Shown: positions 32,860 to 43,438 of the stretch, in pieces
Numbering within the stretch: position 1 is the first letter of the stretch
Layout: the number at the start of each line of letters is the position of its first letter
Source: Serripes groenlandicus
Taxonomy: Eukaryota > Mollusca > Bivalvia > Cardiida > Cardiidae
Assembly (NCBI GenBank): GCA_031761405.1
Contig: JASEVX010000008.1
Span: forward strand, 73,686,514 to 73,750,513
Direction: 5' to 3'
DNA: 64,000 nt
Position numbers and translations under genes: made by a program
Notes under the pieces: generated by a model
The model's input: the letters and a program-made list of their open reading frames with translations, nothing else
What the model was told of the DNA's origin: nothing
The model's database searches: none

Positions 32860-34735
32860 AGGAATCAACGAAGTTATATAAAAAATGGAAAGACTCCGGG
32901 CGAGAACGTGAGGTAACAAAGCTACAACTTAGGTATGAGTCGCCTTATTGAAGAAAATGAGCCCATACAAGAGCGGCCAATAGAATAGGCAACTATACTG
33001 GAAGTCCAAGATTCTATCAAGAAGTTTAACTCTATAAAAGTCGCAGACACCAATGGAATATCAGCTGAGCAAAAAAAAATAAAAAAAATAGCCCGCAGTA
33101 AATTTTCACCAGTCGTAACCGAAATAATAAATGGCATTTTCAATAAACAGGATGTGCCAACAGAGATGAGAGGGGTAGTCCTGACCCCAGTACACACACG
33201 GGGCAAAGACAAGGTCAACACAAGAAAGTAAAGAGACATAGAAGTTACAGATACAATTATGAAACTCCTTGAAATTATATTAAAAGAAAGAATCGACAAG
33301 ATATTTGATATTCAATAAAAAAAAATCAAAAGAATGCAGCTTATATTGTATCGGAAGCAATATCAAATACAACCCCGTATATTGTATCGGAAGCAATATC
33401 AAATACAACCCCGTATATTGTATCGGAAGCAATATCAAATACAACCTCGTCAGAAAATCTAATTATGGCTTGCCTCGACGCTGAAAAGGCTTTTGATTAA
33501 GTGGACCATGGGGTGATGTTCACTACATTATACTACTAAGGCATCACAGGACACCTCTGGATACTATTAAGAAATCTCTAGTTTAGTTATGTTCCATGAA
33601 GGACAAGGTTAACATCAATCCAAAGAAATCTGAAATTTTACCAATTGGAGAAAAGCACCTAAACCCAGTGTATCTAAATGGAGGAGAAATCAATCAAACA
33701 GATCACCTGAAACATTTTGGTAACACCAGAACTCTAAAACAAACACACTTTAAATAGAGAGGACCGCTTAAAAACAGAACGACTAACCATACATGCGTTG
33801 TTAGGACCTTGACTTCATGCTAGAAAGCGGTCGTCTCCCAGGGTAGCAGTCAAACTATGGAAGACTTACGTGCTACCTAGATCACTGTAGGGTATTGAAG
33901 TTTTGAAAACCAAGGAAAGTGATATTTACAAATTAGAGAAACAACAACCACAACGGATCATGCACTTCCAATGACTTCCTGAAAGAACTACAATAGTAGC
34001 AGTATACATTCTCTTGAGAGCAGAACCAATTGAATCAATCTTAGTCAAACAAAAATTATCCCTATTTATGAAAACCTGTAGATTGAATAATTCAACTGAG
34101 TGTAAAATACTATCTCGCCAATCGGTAATGTCTAAACCAGCAGACCAGTCATTTAGGCCTACATCAAATATCAAAGAAATATTGCATAAATACTCTCTTC
34201 CAAATACCAGGTCACTGATAAACAACCATGTAGACATACCTAGATGGAAACGGGTGTTAGACCAAGCTGTCTCCAACTACTGGTACCAGGAATGGGTTGC
34301 TCAACTAGAAGAAAACCCAACCTAAAAATACGAGACAGACCAATACAGAAGGTATCCAGTGTATCCTTTATGAGCGTGATGTGAAGAAAAGAAAAAAAAA
34401 GTGAAAACAAAGCTGGTTACAGGAATCTACATCTTACAGGTTTATCCAAACAGAAATATTTTGTACATGCCAATTATGTCACAAAGAATATTTAAACGCT
34501 TCATTCTTCGATAATTAAAGGGCAGCATCTCCTCAAAGCTACTCTGGATAACACACACCCAGAGGGCTACAACAGCGTGAGCGAACCAAAACAGATGCTC
34601 CAGATGATTTTTGATTGTACTCATAAAGATATCACACAATGGATATGCCTCAAAGAAAAATATCAAAATGATATAGAAAAAGCAACTCAAGCTTTTTGCT
34701 ACTATTAAAATCCAATAGTTTATAAGTTATCATTC
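32860..34735 (+). pseudogene. Degraded non-LTR retrotransposon reverse transcriptase
   Basis: Successive broken frames follow the RT order. EVQDSIKKFNSIK...DTNGIS corresponds to the N-terminal 'I..L...KA.G.DGI' block. TEIINGIFNKQDVPTEMRGV, LTPVHTRGKD and TIMKLLEIILKERI follow. ACLDAEKAFD..VDH is the 'D..KAFD.V.H' block. Then come NINPKKSEILPIG and a C-terminal domain (YVLPRSL*GIEVL, ERTTIVAVYILLRAEPIESI). A late Cys-x2-Cys/His-like segment lies near 34450-34700. The catalytic Y/FADD box is missing and many stops are present, so it is inactive. CR1/I-like affinity is a guess. Confidence 0.8.
33345..33450 (+). repeat. Three 36-bp tandem copies inside the LINE
   Basis: ATCGGAAGCAATATCAAATA plus CAACCCCGTATATTGT is repeated three times just upstream of the KAFD motif. 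36 is a multiple of three, so the frame is kept. This is probably a replication-slippage expansion after the element died. Confidence 0.85.
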
Positions 34736-34739
34736 TAAC

Positions 34740-34955
34740 ATGACGTTGTTTTCCTTGCCTATAGAGAACGAAGAAAATAACCGTTGATTATTCGTCAATA
34801 ACCAATGGAAATGCACTACTTTTCACATTGGCTATTCCAGTTATCCCCCCGCGTATAAGCCTGTCATTCAGCGTCACGTGATGTAAAGAAACATACATGT
34901 GTATACTACGTCGTCTTCAATGGCTGACTCGATATTTTATTTATTTTATTTTTAT
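34740..34955. other. Unassigned, with a GTCAATAACCAATGG motif
   Basis: GATTATTCGTCAATAACCAA at 34786 resembles the arm of the palindromic element at 36889 but has no partner, so it may be a remnant. Confidence 0.35.
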
Positions 34956-34959
34956 TTAT

Positions 34960-35145
34960 TTTACATCGATTGCGAAACAAGCTTTCAGCTTGGATTAATC
35001 ATGCTCGATGTCTGCTTCCTGGAGACTTAACCAGTACTCGTGCCGTTTTGTGTGGAAAAATCTCAAAGACAGGACCCGCTCATCACGGGATGCGAACCAG
35101 GGACCTTTGATACGAGAGGCCGACGCTCTACCTCTGCACCACTGT
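34960..35145 (-). mobile_element. SINE family D
   Basis: Minus-strand head: GGTGCAGAGGTAGAGCGTCG (A box) and CTGGTTCGCATCCCG (B box), then AGCGGGTCCTGTCTTTG, CAGTACTGG..reversed and a tail ACATCGAGCATGATTAATCC. It is very similar to 51185-51378. Confidence 0.88.
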
Positions 35146-35224
35146 AACGTTATGACGTCAACCCGCTCACGTGACGTCACTTTCCTAGTCACGCCCACAG
35201 AACATTTTTAAGTTAAGCTTTCTC

Positions 35225-36289
35225 CACAGGCGTCCGAATTTCTATTACAGCAAAAAATGCTGAAAATCACAAAATAACTCGCCAAAATACTCAAATAGTC
35301 TCTCTATATTGTCTATACGCTATGAAAAATGATCGTAATGGTTATTTGGGGAATCCCGCACGTGTTACTATAAATAGCCCCTCTTTACGTCCATATAGTG
35401 TAATAATAATGACAAGGTGTGCAACGGCGTTTTCTCCCCTTGCTCGATTCGGGCAATAATTTCCGCCGAAATACGCCTAAACCGACCTAGTCTCAGGTAG
35501 AGACAGGTTCACAAATGATTTTTCTCCTGATCCATAACATCAAAATTTGCCAACCGACCAACACGCCGGCGTTCTTAAGCTAACTGTTCATTATTTTTGG
35601 AAATTCGCCGAGTTCCCGACCGCCATGCGCTGACGTCACAATAATCACGTTCTGCAGCGTATATTTAACGCGTATTGACGCGCTTTTTTAGAATATTGTA
35701 CCTGAGCAATGTTCGTTGGACTTGGTATTTAATCATTTTTCTTCCAAAAATAAAATTATTCATAAAAAATACGCTATATATTTGTACGTTTTAGAAAGAA
35801 GTATAAACATTATTTGTTAGACCATATATTAAATCGTAGTTTGATTAATCCGTCGCCGCAGAATTGTTATTAGTGTGACGTCAGCGCATGGCGGTCGGGA
35901 ACTCGGCGAATTTCCAAAAATAATGAACAGTTAGCTTAAGAACGCCGGCGTGTTGGTCGGTTGGCAAATTTTGATGTTGTGGATCAGGAGAAAAATCATT
36001 TGTGAACCTGTCTCTACCTGAGACTAGGTCGGTTTAGGCGTATTTCGGCGGAAATTATTGCCCGAATCGAGCAAGGGGAGAAAACGCCGTTGCACACCTT
36101 GTCATTATTATTACACTATATGGACGTAAAGAGGTGCTATTTATAGTAACACGTGCGGGATTCCCCAAATAACCATTACGATCATTTTTCATAGCGTATA
36201 GACAATATAGAGAGACAATTTGAGTATTTTGGCGAGTTATTTTGTGATTTTCAGCATTTTTTGCTGTAATAGAAATTAGGACGCCTGTG
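35225..36289. mobile_element. Large foldback element, 416-bp arms
   Basis: The arms 35225-35640 and 35874-36289 are near-perfect reverse complements around a 233-bp loop. The termini are CACAGGCGTCCGAATTTC and GAAATTAGGACGCCTGTG. CTTTCTC stands immediately outside both ends (35218-35224 and 36290-36296), a 7-bp target duplication. Truncated relatives are at 7779, 37281 and 39985. It is non-coding; the superfamily is undetermined. Confidence 0.92.
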
Positions 36290-36299
36290 CTTTCTCCAA

Positions 36300-36880
36300 G
36301 AATCCAAACTAAATGTATCAGAACTCTAAACACACCGTTGTTTGCACTGGATCTCGGACAAGTTTTAGGTTGAATTTCAGGTTTCTAGCTGATTCCGTTA
36401 TTTACTGGTGCGAGATCTACATAAATATGTTGTGAAAATGTCGATTTTTCAGGTTTTAACCTCAAAAATTTCTCTGAAAATAGATTTTTCCCAGATATAA
36501 CGAACACGCCCAGACCTAGATCACATTGAGTTCTATAAGTGTGGGGAATTTCAGCAAAATTTCTTTGTCCTCAAATCGCTGAATTTTCGGACATAGCCCT
36601 GTAGACATTCGTTCCGTAGAACAGAATAGAATAATTCTGCTCCACTACACTCATTCTATACATATTGTTAACTTGTATAGTACAATGAAAACTAAATAAT
36701 TAATTAAATAAAATTACATTGTCTTGTTGCTGAATCTACCCCTCTTTGTCGTTTTTTTCTTCAGTTATGCGTATAATGCAGTGGGTAGTCACAATTGATG
36801 GAACAGCAAACTGGTGGGTAAACTGGTTTGCTAAATAGTGCATTTATTTCCCTTTGTTAAGGTGTCCGGTCATGTTAGAA
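36300..36880. other. Unassigned sequence
   Basis: I recognise nothing between the two foldback elements. Confidence 0.4.
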
Positions 36881-36888
36881 TCGAAATG

Positions 36889-37049
36889 AAACTATCAAAA
36901 ACCTTGGTTTATTGGCGAATAACCAATGGTTTGTCGTTCTGATGCGTTGTAATTAACCACTCAGGCCGTAGGCCTTCGTGGTTAATTCCTGCGCATCAGA
37001 ACTCCAAACCATTGGTTATTCGCCAATAACCCACGGTTGTTGATAGTTT
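36889..37049. mobile_element. 161-bp near-perfect palindrome
   Basis: The outer arms AAACTATCAAAAACCTTGGT and TTGGCGAATAACCAATGGTT are mirrored by ACCATTGGTTATTCGCCAAT and TTGATAGTTT. The inner part TGGTTAATTCC..GCGCATCAGAAC mirrors GTTCTGATGCG..AATTAACCA, and the apex is GGCCGTAGGCC. It would extrude as a single hairpin and is a typical palindromic MITE. Confidence 0.88.
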
Positions 37050-37059
37050 ATTTCTTAAT

Positions 37060-37231
37060 TTAACCCCTTCCCATGCATTTGCAGCAGATAACTTGACAAA
37101 AGGAAAATATGCTCATTTTCCCTTTTACCGCATTGTTTTCAGATTTAGATCTACATTTACAAATATTTGTCATACTTTTAAAATGTTTTCAAAGTTATCT
37201 GCTGCAGATTTGTTGCAAGTGTGAGTGTTAA
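37060..37231. mobile_element. TTAA-type MITE, short
   Basis: TTAACCCCTTCCCATGCATT ... GCAGCAGATAACTTGAC at the left, and TTATCTGCTGCAGATTTGTT then GTGTGAGTGTTAA at the right. It has an internal deletion relative to 230-bp copies. Confidence 0.75.
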
Positions 37232-37280
37232 TATACTCAGACTAACGAACATGAACATATGAAAATACAGATCTATATAC

Positions 37281-37388
37281 CACAGGCGTCCGAATTTCTA
37301 TTACAGCAACAAATGCGGAAAAACACACAATACCTCGTTTAAATACTCAAAAAGTCTCTCTGTATTGTCTATACGCTATTATTACACT
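37281..37388. mobile_element. CACAGGCGTCC-family end fragment
   Basis: CACAGGCGTCCGAATTTCTA to TGTCTATACGCTATTATTAC matches the left arm of the 35.2-kb foldback, then breaks. Confidence 0.8.
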
Positions 37389-37391
37389 ACA

Positions 37392-37760
37392 AGAGAAAGT
37401 TGATGCAAGACATCAATGTCGCCGGAAAAGACTGCATTGATTTATTGTTTAACACACATGTATTCTTGACTTTCATTAGTCTAAACATACACATAATGTT
37501 TTCATAAGGACTAATTCCAGGATTTTTGAAATTCCACATAGATCTACAAATTTCAGGATTTCTTGTGGTCAGGATTTTGGATGTTTTGTATTTGTCAATA
37601 AAAACCCAACAAATTAATACATTTTGGGATTTAAATCTACATGCAATAAAAAGCTATTAAAGCAACAACAAGAGAAAGTTGATGCCAAGGCATCAATGTC
37701 GCCGGAAAAGACTGCATTGATTTATTTATGTATTCTTGACTTTTCTTAGTCTATTAAAAC
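37392..37760. repeat. Direct repeat pair, about 270 bp apart
   Basis: CAAGAGAAAGTTGATGC, GCATCAATGTCGCCGG, AAAAGACTGCATTGATTTAT and a TGTATTCTTGACTTT block occur at 37392-37490 and again at about 37670-37750. The spacing suggests a local duplication or two copies of a dispersed element. Confidence 0.7.
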
Positions 37761-38162
37761 ATTAATAACGTTGAAATGAAAACATTTACTTATAAATTTT
37801 ATATTCATACTTACATTAGGGTATCTATAAAAAATTAACGAAATGTGTACACATTTATCTTGGCTTAAATTTAATTTTGCTGTTATTACTTATTCAAATA
37901 ATAGTATTCATTCATATAATTTCAATGTTTGTCAATCTTATTCGAATCACAAGGTAAATATCCTGATATTGCTTTAAAGGGAGGTAATTCGAAGAAAACA
38001 AAAGTCTTCAAAAGGAGAAATATATCAGCATTACCGTCTACAGTTTAAATTGTTCTATTGTTTGTGGATTTAAAAATGTTCTTTTTTTCTTATTTCTACA
38101 TGTACAACGAAATATTGCGGCTTCTCTTTGACGCTTTGCGTCAAACATTCGTCTTGTACTTG

Positions 38163-38240
38163 TCTAAAATAAAATAATATCACTCGCTTTTTCATATCGA
38201 AATGCGCATGCGCGAAAATCGATGTTAAAGGTCACGAACC
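38163..38240. repeat. Inverted-repeat segment, partner of 40838-40895
   Basis: CATATCGAAATGCGCATGCG, CGAAAATCGATGTTAAAGG and TCACGAACC are the reverse complement of 40838-40895 with one or two changes. Confidence 0.8.
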
Positions 38241-38451
38241 TACACAACAGAATAGGGTCTATATTTAGCTTAGAAACAGTTCCTACTTTAGATATTCATG
38301 GATTAACATTATTAAATGAATTCTACACAAATCAAGACATCTCTTTGAACATGAAAACAACATTTAGTAAGTTAAAATTGCTATTAAAAGGAGAATCCGA
38401 AATTGACCTCAATGATGACACATAAGAGTCTGCATTAGGGGGTGTTGGTTC

Positions 38452-38712
38452 ACGTCTTGAAGGGACCACTTTTGTCTTCGTAAATAAGACAAAAAACTTA
38501 AATGCGAGTGAAATAAAAAAAACTGCAAACATTAAAAAATCGGAATATTTATTTCATTTTAGATGTGTCATTTATTAGTGTTCGTAAACAACCACAATTG
38601 TAATATGTTCAAATCATCTAGATTTGTTTCTTTCTAATAATAAGCCGCCCTCCCATGTGATTTCCGAAAAGCTATTAAAAATAGAAGTCGCGGGCTTCTG
38701 CCCGGCGACTAA
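38452..38712. repeat. Direct repeat unit 1 with terminal hairpin
   Basis: From TTGTCTTCGTAAATAAGACA through ATCGGAATATTTATTTCATT and TCCCATGTGATTTCCG to AGTCGCGGGCTTCTGCCCGG then CGACTAAT. It is collinear with 39711-39981. The 3' end is a GC-rich hairpin (GTCGCGGGC TTCT GCCCGGCGAC) followed by TAAT in AT-rich DNA. It may be a Helitron-like 3' terminus, but no 5' TC end or helicase is seen. Confidence 0.7.
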
Positions 38713-38719
38713 TGAAAAC

Positions 38720-39265
38720 CTTTAAACGCTTAAAACATTGAGAAAACGGTTAAATTGCTGAAGACATGAACTTCCTCCTTTTTAATAATAATTATAATAA
38801 ATATTTCACAGATGTTAAAAATTATCATCATATGTTTAAAACGTAGACCACACTTGAAACAACATATCAGCTAAATTGTTTATCTAAATCGTTGATGCAT
38901 ACAATATATGTTTGGCGCAAGAGAAATGCCAGTTGCGAGTCCCATTACTATTTAATAGGTGGCAAGTATGAAATTAATTGGGTGCGAAAGAGCAGATTTT
39001 CTTTATTTCTAAATCTATTGTTTATCAGAGTTTGTTCTTCGCTTAATTTGTTTCAAGCCAAATAACATTTAATATCACATATATTTAATCATTTAAGTGT
39101 GTAATATTAGCTATCTATGATAGACTATCTGTAATAAGGTGTTTGAGCATTCTTTCGAAATGTTGACCCTCGTTTCAAGATGTCAGACATCGAAGAAAGT
39201 GAATACAAAGTCAGGCAAAGCTGTAGTGCATGTTTTATTCCACTGCATTCGAGAGAAAAGGGCAT
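38720..39265. other. Unassigned sequence between the two direct repeats
   Basis: AT-rich; nothing recognised. Confidence 0.4.
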
Positions 39266-39270
39266 TTATA

Positions 39271-39575
39271 TAGTATCTTTCTTTCTCCAACATTCGACCC
39301 ATGCACTCGTTTCGTGACGTTTAAGATATCAATTTGTCGTGCGACATTTTTTGTCTGCATAAACAAGTCACTTTTCTAAGTTTACATTTTACTTCCGGTT
39401 ACTTCGCTTTGTTTACATTTTGGCAATATGAAACTAGGTCATGAACTGAGGAAAGGGCGTTTCGACGTTCACGACCGATATACAGGCTTATATTTGAGAC
39501 ATATTTTCACAAAATATTTCTTATTTTTGTTTCTGTTACCAGTTTATGTTGATACTGATCTATTAAAAGGAGAAT
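39271..39575. repeat. Inverted-repeat arm, partner of 40908-41187
   Basis: GCACTCGTTTCGTGACG, TTTACATTTTACTTCCGGTT, ATATGAAACTAGGTCATGAA and TTGAGACATATTTTCACAAA are present as reverse complements in 40908-41187 at about 80-85% identity. Confidence 0.8.
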
Positions 39576-39710
39576 TCAACGTGATTTTCATATCGATAGT
39601 CTCTGCAAGCAGGTGCGCGTATCTAAACAAATTTGACTGTGCGACGTAAAGGTTTGTAGTTATCGCCTTTTGATTACATAGTTTATGAAAATAAAGTATC
39701 CCAGTCTAGC

Positions 39711-39981
39711 TAATAGGGACTGTTTTGTCTTCGTAAATAAAACACAAAAACGTAAATGCCAGTCAAAATAAAGAAACTGCACATACTTAAAACATCGGAA
39801 TATTTATTTCATTTTAAATGTGTCATAACTTAGTGTTTTTAAACAAACGCAATTGTAATATGTTCAAGACATTTAAAAAAATAATAATCTAATAATAACC
39901 CCCCCCCCCCCCCCCCCTCCCATGTGATTTTTGAAAACCTATTAAAAATAGAAGTCGCGGGCTTCTGCCCGGCGACTAATA
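39711..39981. repeat. Direct repeat unit 2 with terminal hairpin and poly-C
   Basis: The second copy of the 38452 unit, ending in the same GTCGCGGG..GCCCGGCGACTAAT hairpin. It contains a run of 19 C at 39899-39917 where unit 1 has only GCCGCCCTCCC. Confidence 0.8.
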
Positions 39982-39984
39982 AGG

Positions 39985-40146
39985 ACGTTTGGAGGGGCTA
40001 TTTATAGTAACACGTGCGGGATTCCCCAAATTACCATTACGATCATTTTTATCATAGCGTATAGACAATATAGAGAAACTTTTTGAGAATATTAACGCGG
40101 TATTGTGTTATTTTCCGCGTGTTTAGCTATAATAGAAATTCGAACG
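39985..40146. mobile_element. CACAGGCGTCC-family fragment
   Basis: GGGGCTATTTATAGTAACAC, CGGGATTCCCCAAATTACC, ATAGCGTATAGACAATATAG and TATAATAGAAATTCGAACG match the right arm of the 35.2-kb element. Both ends are truncated. It directly abuts the GCGACTAAT hairpin. Confidence 0.8.
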
Positions 40147-40149
40147 TAC

Positions 40150-40670
40150 TAGCAGTAACAAATAAACTATTATAGACTATGTGGAAACAAGCTATAGACA
40201 ACCTTGACTCAAATCTATTTATGGATAAAGCTAGCTTCACAAAGGGATTTTACATAAACTAATCAGTGTTAACGTTTTTTTTTAAGTTTTAAATTATTTA
40301 TTTACGGTTAATTTTAATTATAGTGCTTTCATAGTGTTTCTGTTTTATTGGAACTATTATCTCAGCGGTTTCAGCTGGGATTTACCTAAACAACAACTAC
40401 AACGACGAGGCTAAGTTTGTTGTGGCGGGAAAAACGTTTTCTATCTACGCTTCAACGCCCTTGTATTTTAAAAACAAGATTCGTAATCTAGATCAGTTGT
40501 GCAGATTCAGATCATCTCTAAGATTTAGAGAAGTTGTTACTATTATTCTACAACGTCTTCGATTTGCAGAGTAGGAGCATCCAGCTGTGGGAAATATGTA
40601 TACAGACTCAATAAATTAAAGTCGTAGCAAGGGAGGTAAGTGTCTCTAAATAGTAATCAAAAGTAGAATT
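40150..40670. other. Unassigned sequence
   Basis: I recognise no exon or repeat family. Confidence 0.35.
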
Positions 40671-40676
40671 CAGAGG

Positions 40677-40815
40677 TCCAGATAAGGAGGGGTATTCAGC
40701 TCTTTTCCCACGATTTCTCTCTTATTATTAAAGTAAACCCTATGTTGTGGGAACTCAAACAAATCGTCTCACTGATGCAATTATTTTGAGTACCAACAAC
40801 AAAGGGTTATCCTGT
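40677..40815. repeat. Dispersed family (CCTATGTTGTGGG...), copy 1
   Basis: GGTATTCAGCTCTTTTCCCA, CCTATGTTGTGGGAACTC and GAGTACCAACAACAAAGGGT recur at 52790-53000 and, inverted, at 54565-54690. The ATATGCAAAACGCC..TTATCTAGAGCTC part occurs at 41190-41260 and 47035-47130. Confidence 0.6.
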
Positions 40816-40837
40816 TGTGTCCTAGTTTCGTGACCTT

Positions 40838-41187
40838 TAGCATCGATTTTCGCGCATGCGCATTTCGATATGAAGAAGCGCTTGGTCAAAATATTATTTT
40901 ATTTTAGATATGTATCAACATAAACTGGTAACATAAACAAAAATAAGAAATATTTTGAAAATATGTCTCAAATATACGCCTGTTTATCGGTCGTGAACGT
41001 CAAAACGCTTTCTCCTCAGTTCGTGACCTAGTTTCATATTCCCAAAATATAAAGGAAAATAACCGGAAGTAAAATGTAATCTTAGAAAAACGCTTCCATG
41101 ACATTGACGAGTTATGCAGACAAAAAATGTCACTCGAATTAATGATTCCTTATACGTCACGAAACGAGTGCAAGGGCCGAATGTAGG
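40838..41187. repeat. Inverted-repeat arm, partner of 38163-38240 and 39271-39575
   Basis: It contains both blocks as reverse complements, in an order that differs from the left side. This points to rearrangement or to two related elements rather than one simple foldback. Confidence 0.75.
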
Positions 41188-41327
41188 AGAAGGAAGGATA
41201 AAGGGTCAAATAAGGATTTTAGAATATGCAAAACGCCTCTTATCTAGAGCTCTGGATGATAATATGTATCCTGCAGTTGTCTCTATTGATTTGTTTGTTT
41301 TAATTGTGCTTTCCCTGACTGTCAACA

Positions 41328-41336
41328 GTACTTCAG
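41328..41336. repeat. 9-bp target-site duplication, left
   Basis: GTACTTCAG immediately outside the left terminal repeat. The identical 9-mer stands at 44099-44107. Confidence 0.9.
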
Positions 41337-41920
41337 GGGTATCACTAAACAGAGTCTGGTAGAGTCCGGTAGAGTCTGGTCGTCAAATAGTCCATTATAT
41401 CACTGTTTTGTTGTGTTTTTGTATTAAAATGAATAAAATAAAGTGCGATTGTATCATATAAATAAAAATAAAAAAGGTATTTGCCTATTTTAGTTCATTT
41501 TCAAGTGAATATAGAAATATTATATGCGTGAACACAGACACTGGTAGAGTCTGGTCATTATTAAGCAATAAATACAAAGTTTTATACGATTTTTAAGTTA
41601 TAAAAAGTTTAATTTGATTTATATGTGTCATATTATATATTTATTTCCTATTTTATTTCAGCTGATAATCGGGAAAATAGTGGAAGATTGAGGATTTTTA
41701 ACGATAACATTGTGTTTCGTAAATCAAAATGGCTGACGTGAAATTTTTGTTTATAATGCGGCCCCTATCGTACATCTTGAACCAGTAATACACAAAATTC
41801 TCTAATTGATTAGGTGTGATCAACAGATTAGTGTTATAATTACCAATATTTTAAATGTATGAAAACTACTTGATTGGAATAATTTTATGTTTTATATGTC
41901 ATTAACATTAATTAAACCAA

Positions 41921-42560
41921 ATGCTTAGAGAACTATATACTTACTTAAAAGTAATTCATATGAAATTGCAGGATAAATTGAGTTACATCGATCAGAGTAA
42001 ATTAATTCTTTGTTCCGACGAAGAGTTTTCGACTTGTAAAGCCATTGACACATGTTTCCCACAAGCCACAAGAGTTCTTTGCGCGAAACATTTGAAGGAT
42101 AATGCGGTAAATAAACTTAGTAAGTGTCTTCCTCAACCTTAGGTTAACCGCATTATTTGTAAACTCTTCGGTCCTAATGGTATCTTAAGTGCTGAAACTG
42201 CAACCTCATTCACAGAAATGAACCAAGAAGTATCCAATACACATCCAAATTTGACATTTAAAACGGATACTTACCAATTTGGAGAAGCATATGTTTCTCC
42301 CCAAATTCAAACATCCCTGGCTACCACAACAATGGTTTAATAATGCAAATAAGTCATACAACCATGTTATCAAAAGGACGACAAACTGGGTAGTCCAGAA
42401 ATTGCCCGACATGATAGAAAAGTTACAATAACTTGAACAGTGTCAAACTCTAGATGTGAGAGGTGCATTGCACGAATTTGGGTAAATATTGTTTGGCGAC
42501 ACAAGCGTCGGTGCTACATGTTTCTCATGCTACATGGACACAGTTAAGACCTGACCAGAG
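41921..42560 (+). pseudogene. MULE transposase fragment, broken
   Basis: The first 73 codons read MLRELYTYLKVIHMKLQ, then KLILCSDEEFSTCKAIDTCF and PQATRVLCAKHLKDN. This fits the second catalytic Asp region (..T/SDxE.AL..AI...FP.A..L.C..H...N) of MULE transposases. After a stop, other frames give LFGPNGIL and WLPQQWFNNANKSYNHVIKR then TTNWVVQKLPDMIEKL, like the conserved 'W......E..N..LK....W....L..L' block. At least one frameshift and several stops make it inactive. The start overlaps the left TIR. The first catalytic Asp and the zinc fingers are missing. Confidence 0.78.
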
Positions 42561-42705
42561 ATCAAGGCGATTTATGAAATTATTATTTTTCAAAAAAAAA
42601 TCCTCTATATCTGTCTAAAATGTTAACGCTAGGACAAGGTTTAAATTTGAGTACTGGTTATGTCAGACATAAATAAGTGGAAAATATAAACCAAAAGCAA
42701 TGAAT

Positions 42706-43165
42706 AAATGGAGCTCTGTGTAGGGTCTTTTTTGTTAACCTAAAATGAGATCACGTCACCAATTAGAAACGAATTGAATCAAACACACCTTAATTTTGAG
42801 GATACAAAATAAACCGGCATACATCTGTTAGAGATTCGGGTTGAGACAAATGTGTTAAGGTTGAATTCCTGGTTTGTCCTTTGCGTATCACTCGATTTAA
42901 TAGCGAGCTGGCAGGGGAAGGGCTCTATATTGACTTATAGGTTTCGCGGGTAATGTTGGCCCCGGGTTCACATTTCGGCAATGTCTGCATGCTAAACAAG
43001 CGCTGCGAACCCCCTAAGCTAGCACGCTCAGCAGTGGTGCAGACACGGCCGGTAGCTGGGTGATGCTGCTCGGCCATGCTTTGAATCTCTATCAAATGAA
43101 TGTACATAGAACCAAAATCATAGAATAACACATCCAAAACATGGAGCTCTGTGTAGGGTCTTTTA
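42706..43165. repeat. 24-bp direct repeats bounding an about 410-bp, GC-richer segment in the MULE
   Basis: ATGGAGCTCTGTGTAGGGTC then TTTT occurs at 42706 and 43141, and CTAAAATG follows both. The intervening DNA (GGCCCCGGGTTCACATTTCG, ACACGGCCGGTAGCTGGG) is more GC-rich than the rest of the element. It could be an insertion, a partial duplication or captured sequence. Confidence 0.65.
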
Positions 43166-43438
43166 CGGCTCTATTTTGGTAATCTAAAATGGAAAACATA
43201 GAATAAATTCCCAAAATGATATAATATAGATCCAAACATTAAATTTTAGGCCATGAGAGAGTTCATACACGTGGTGTGGCCTGGATACAATATTTCGCGA
43301 AATGCATTTTATGAACTATATCAGGATATATAATTATTTTTCAAGTTAAAATATTTTTGCATATTTAAAAAAAAATATGCAAATATGGTTTAGTTTGATT
43401 CTACTTTTTGCGGAATAAAGTAACTACACAGTCTCTTT

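Noticed and set aside
38452..39981. LTR pair of a retrotransposon
   Set aside because: The direct repeats lack TG..CA ends, a primer-binding site and a polypurine tract, and no gag-pol remains lie between them.
42925..43137. 70-codon minus-strand frame inside the MULE
   Set aside because: No splice or start context and no recognisable motif; it lies in the GC-richer insert and may be open only because of its composition.
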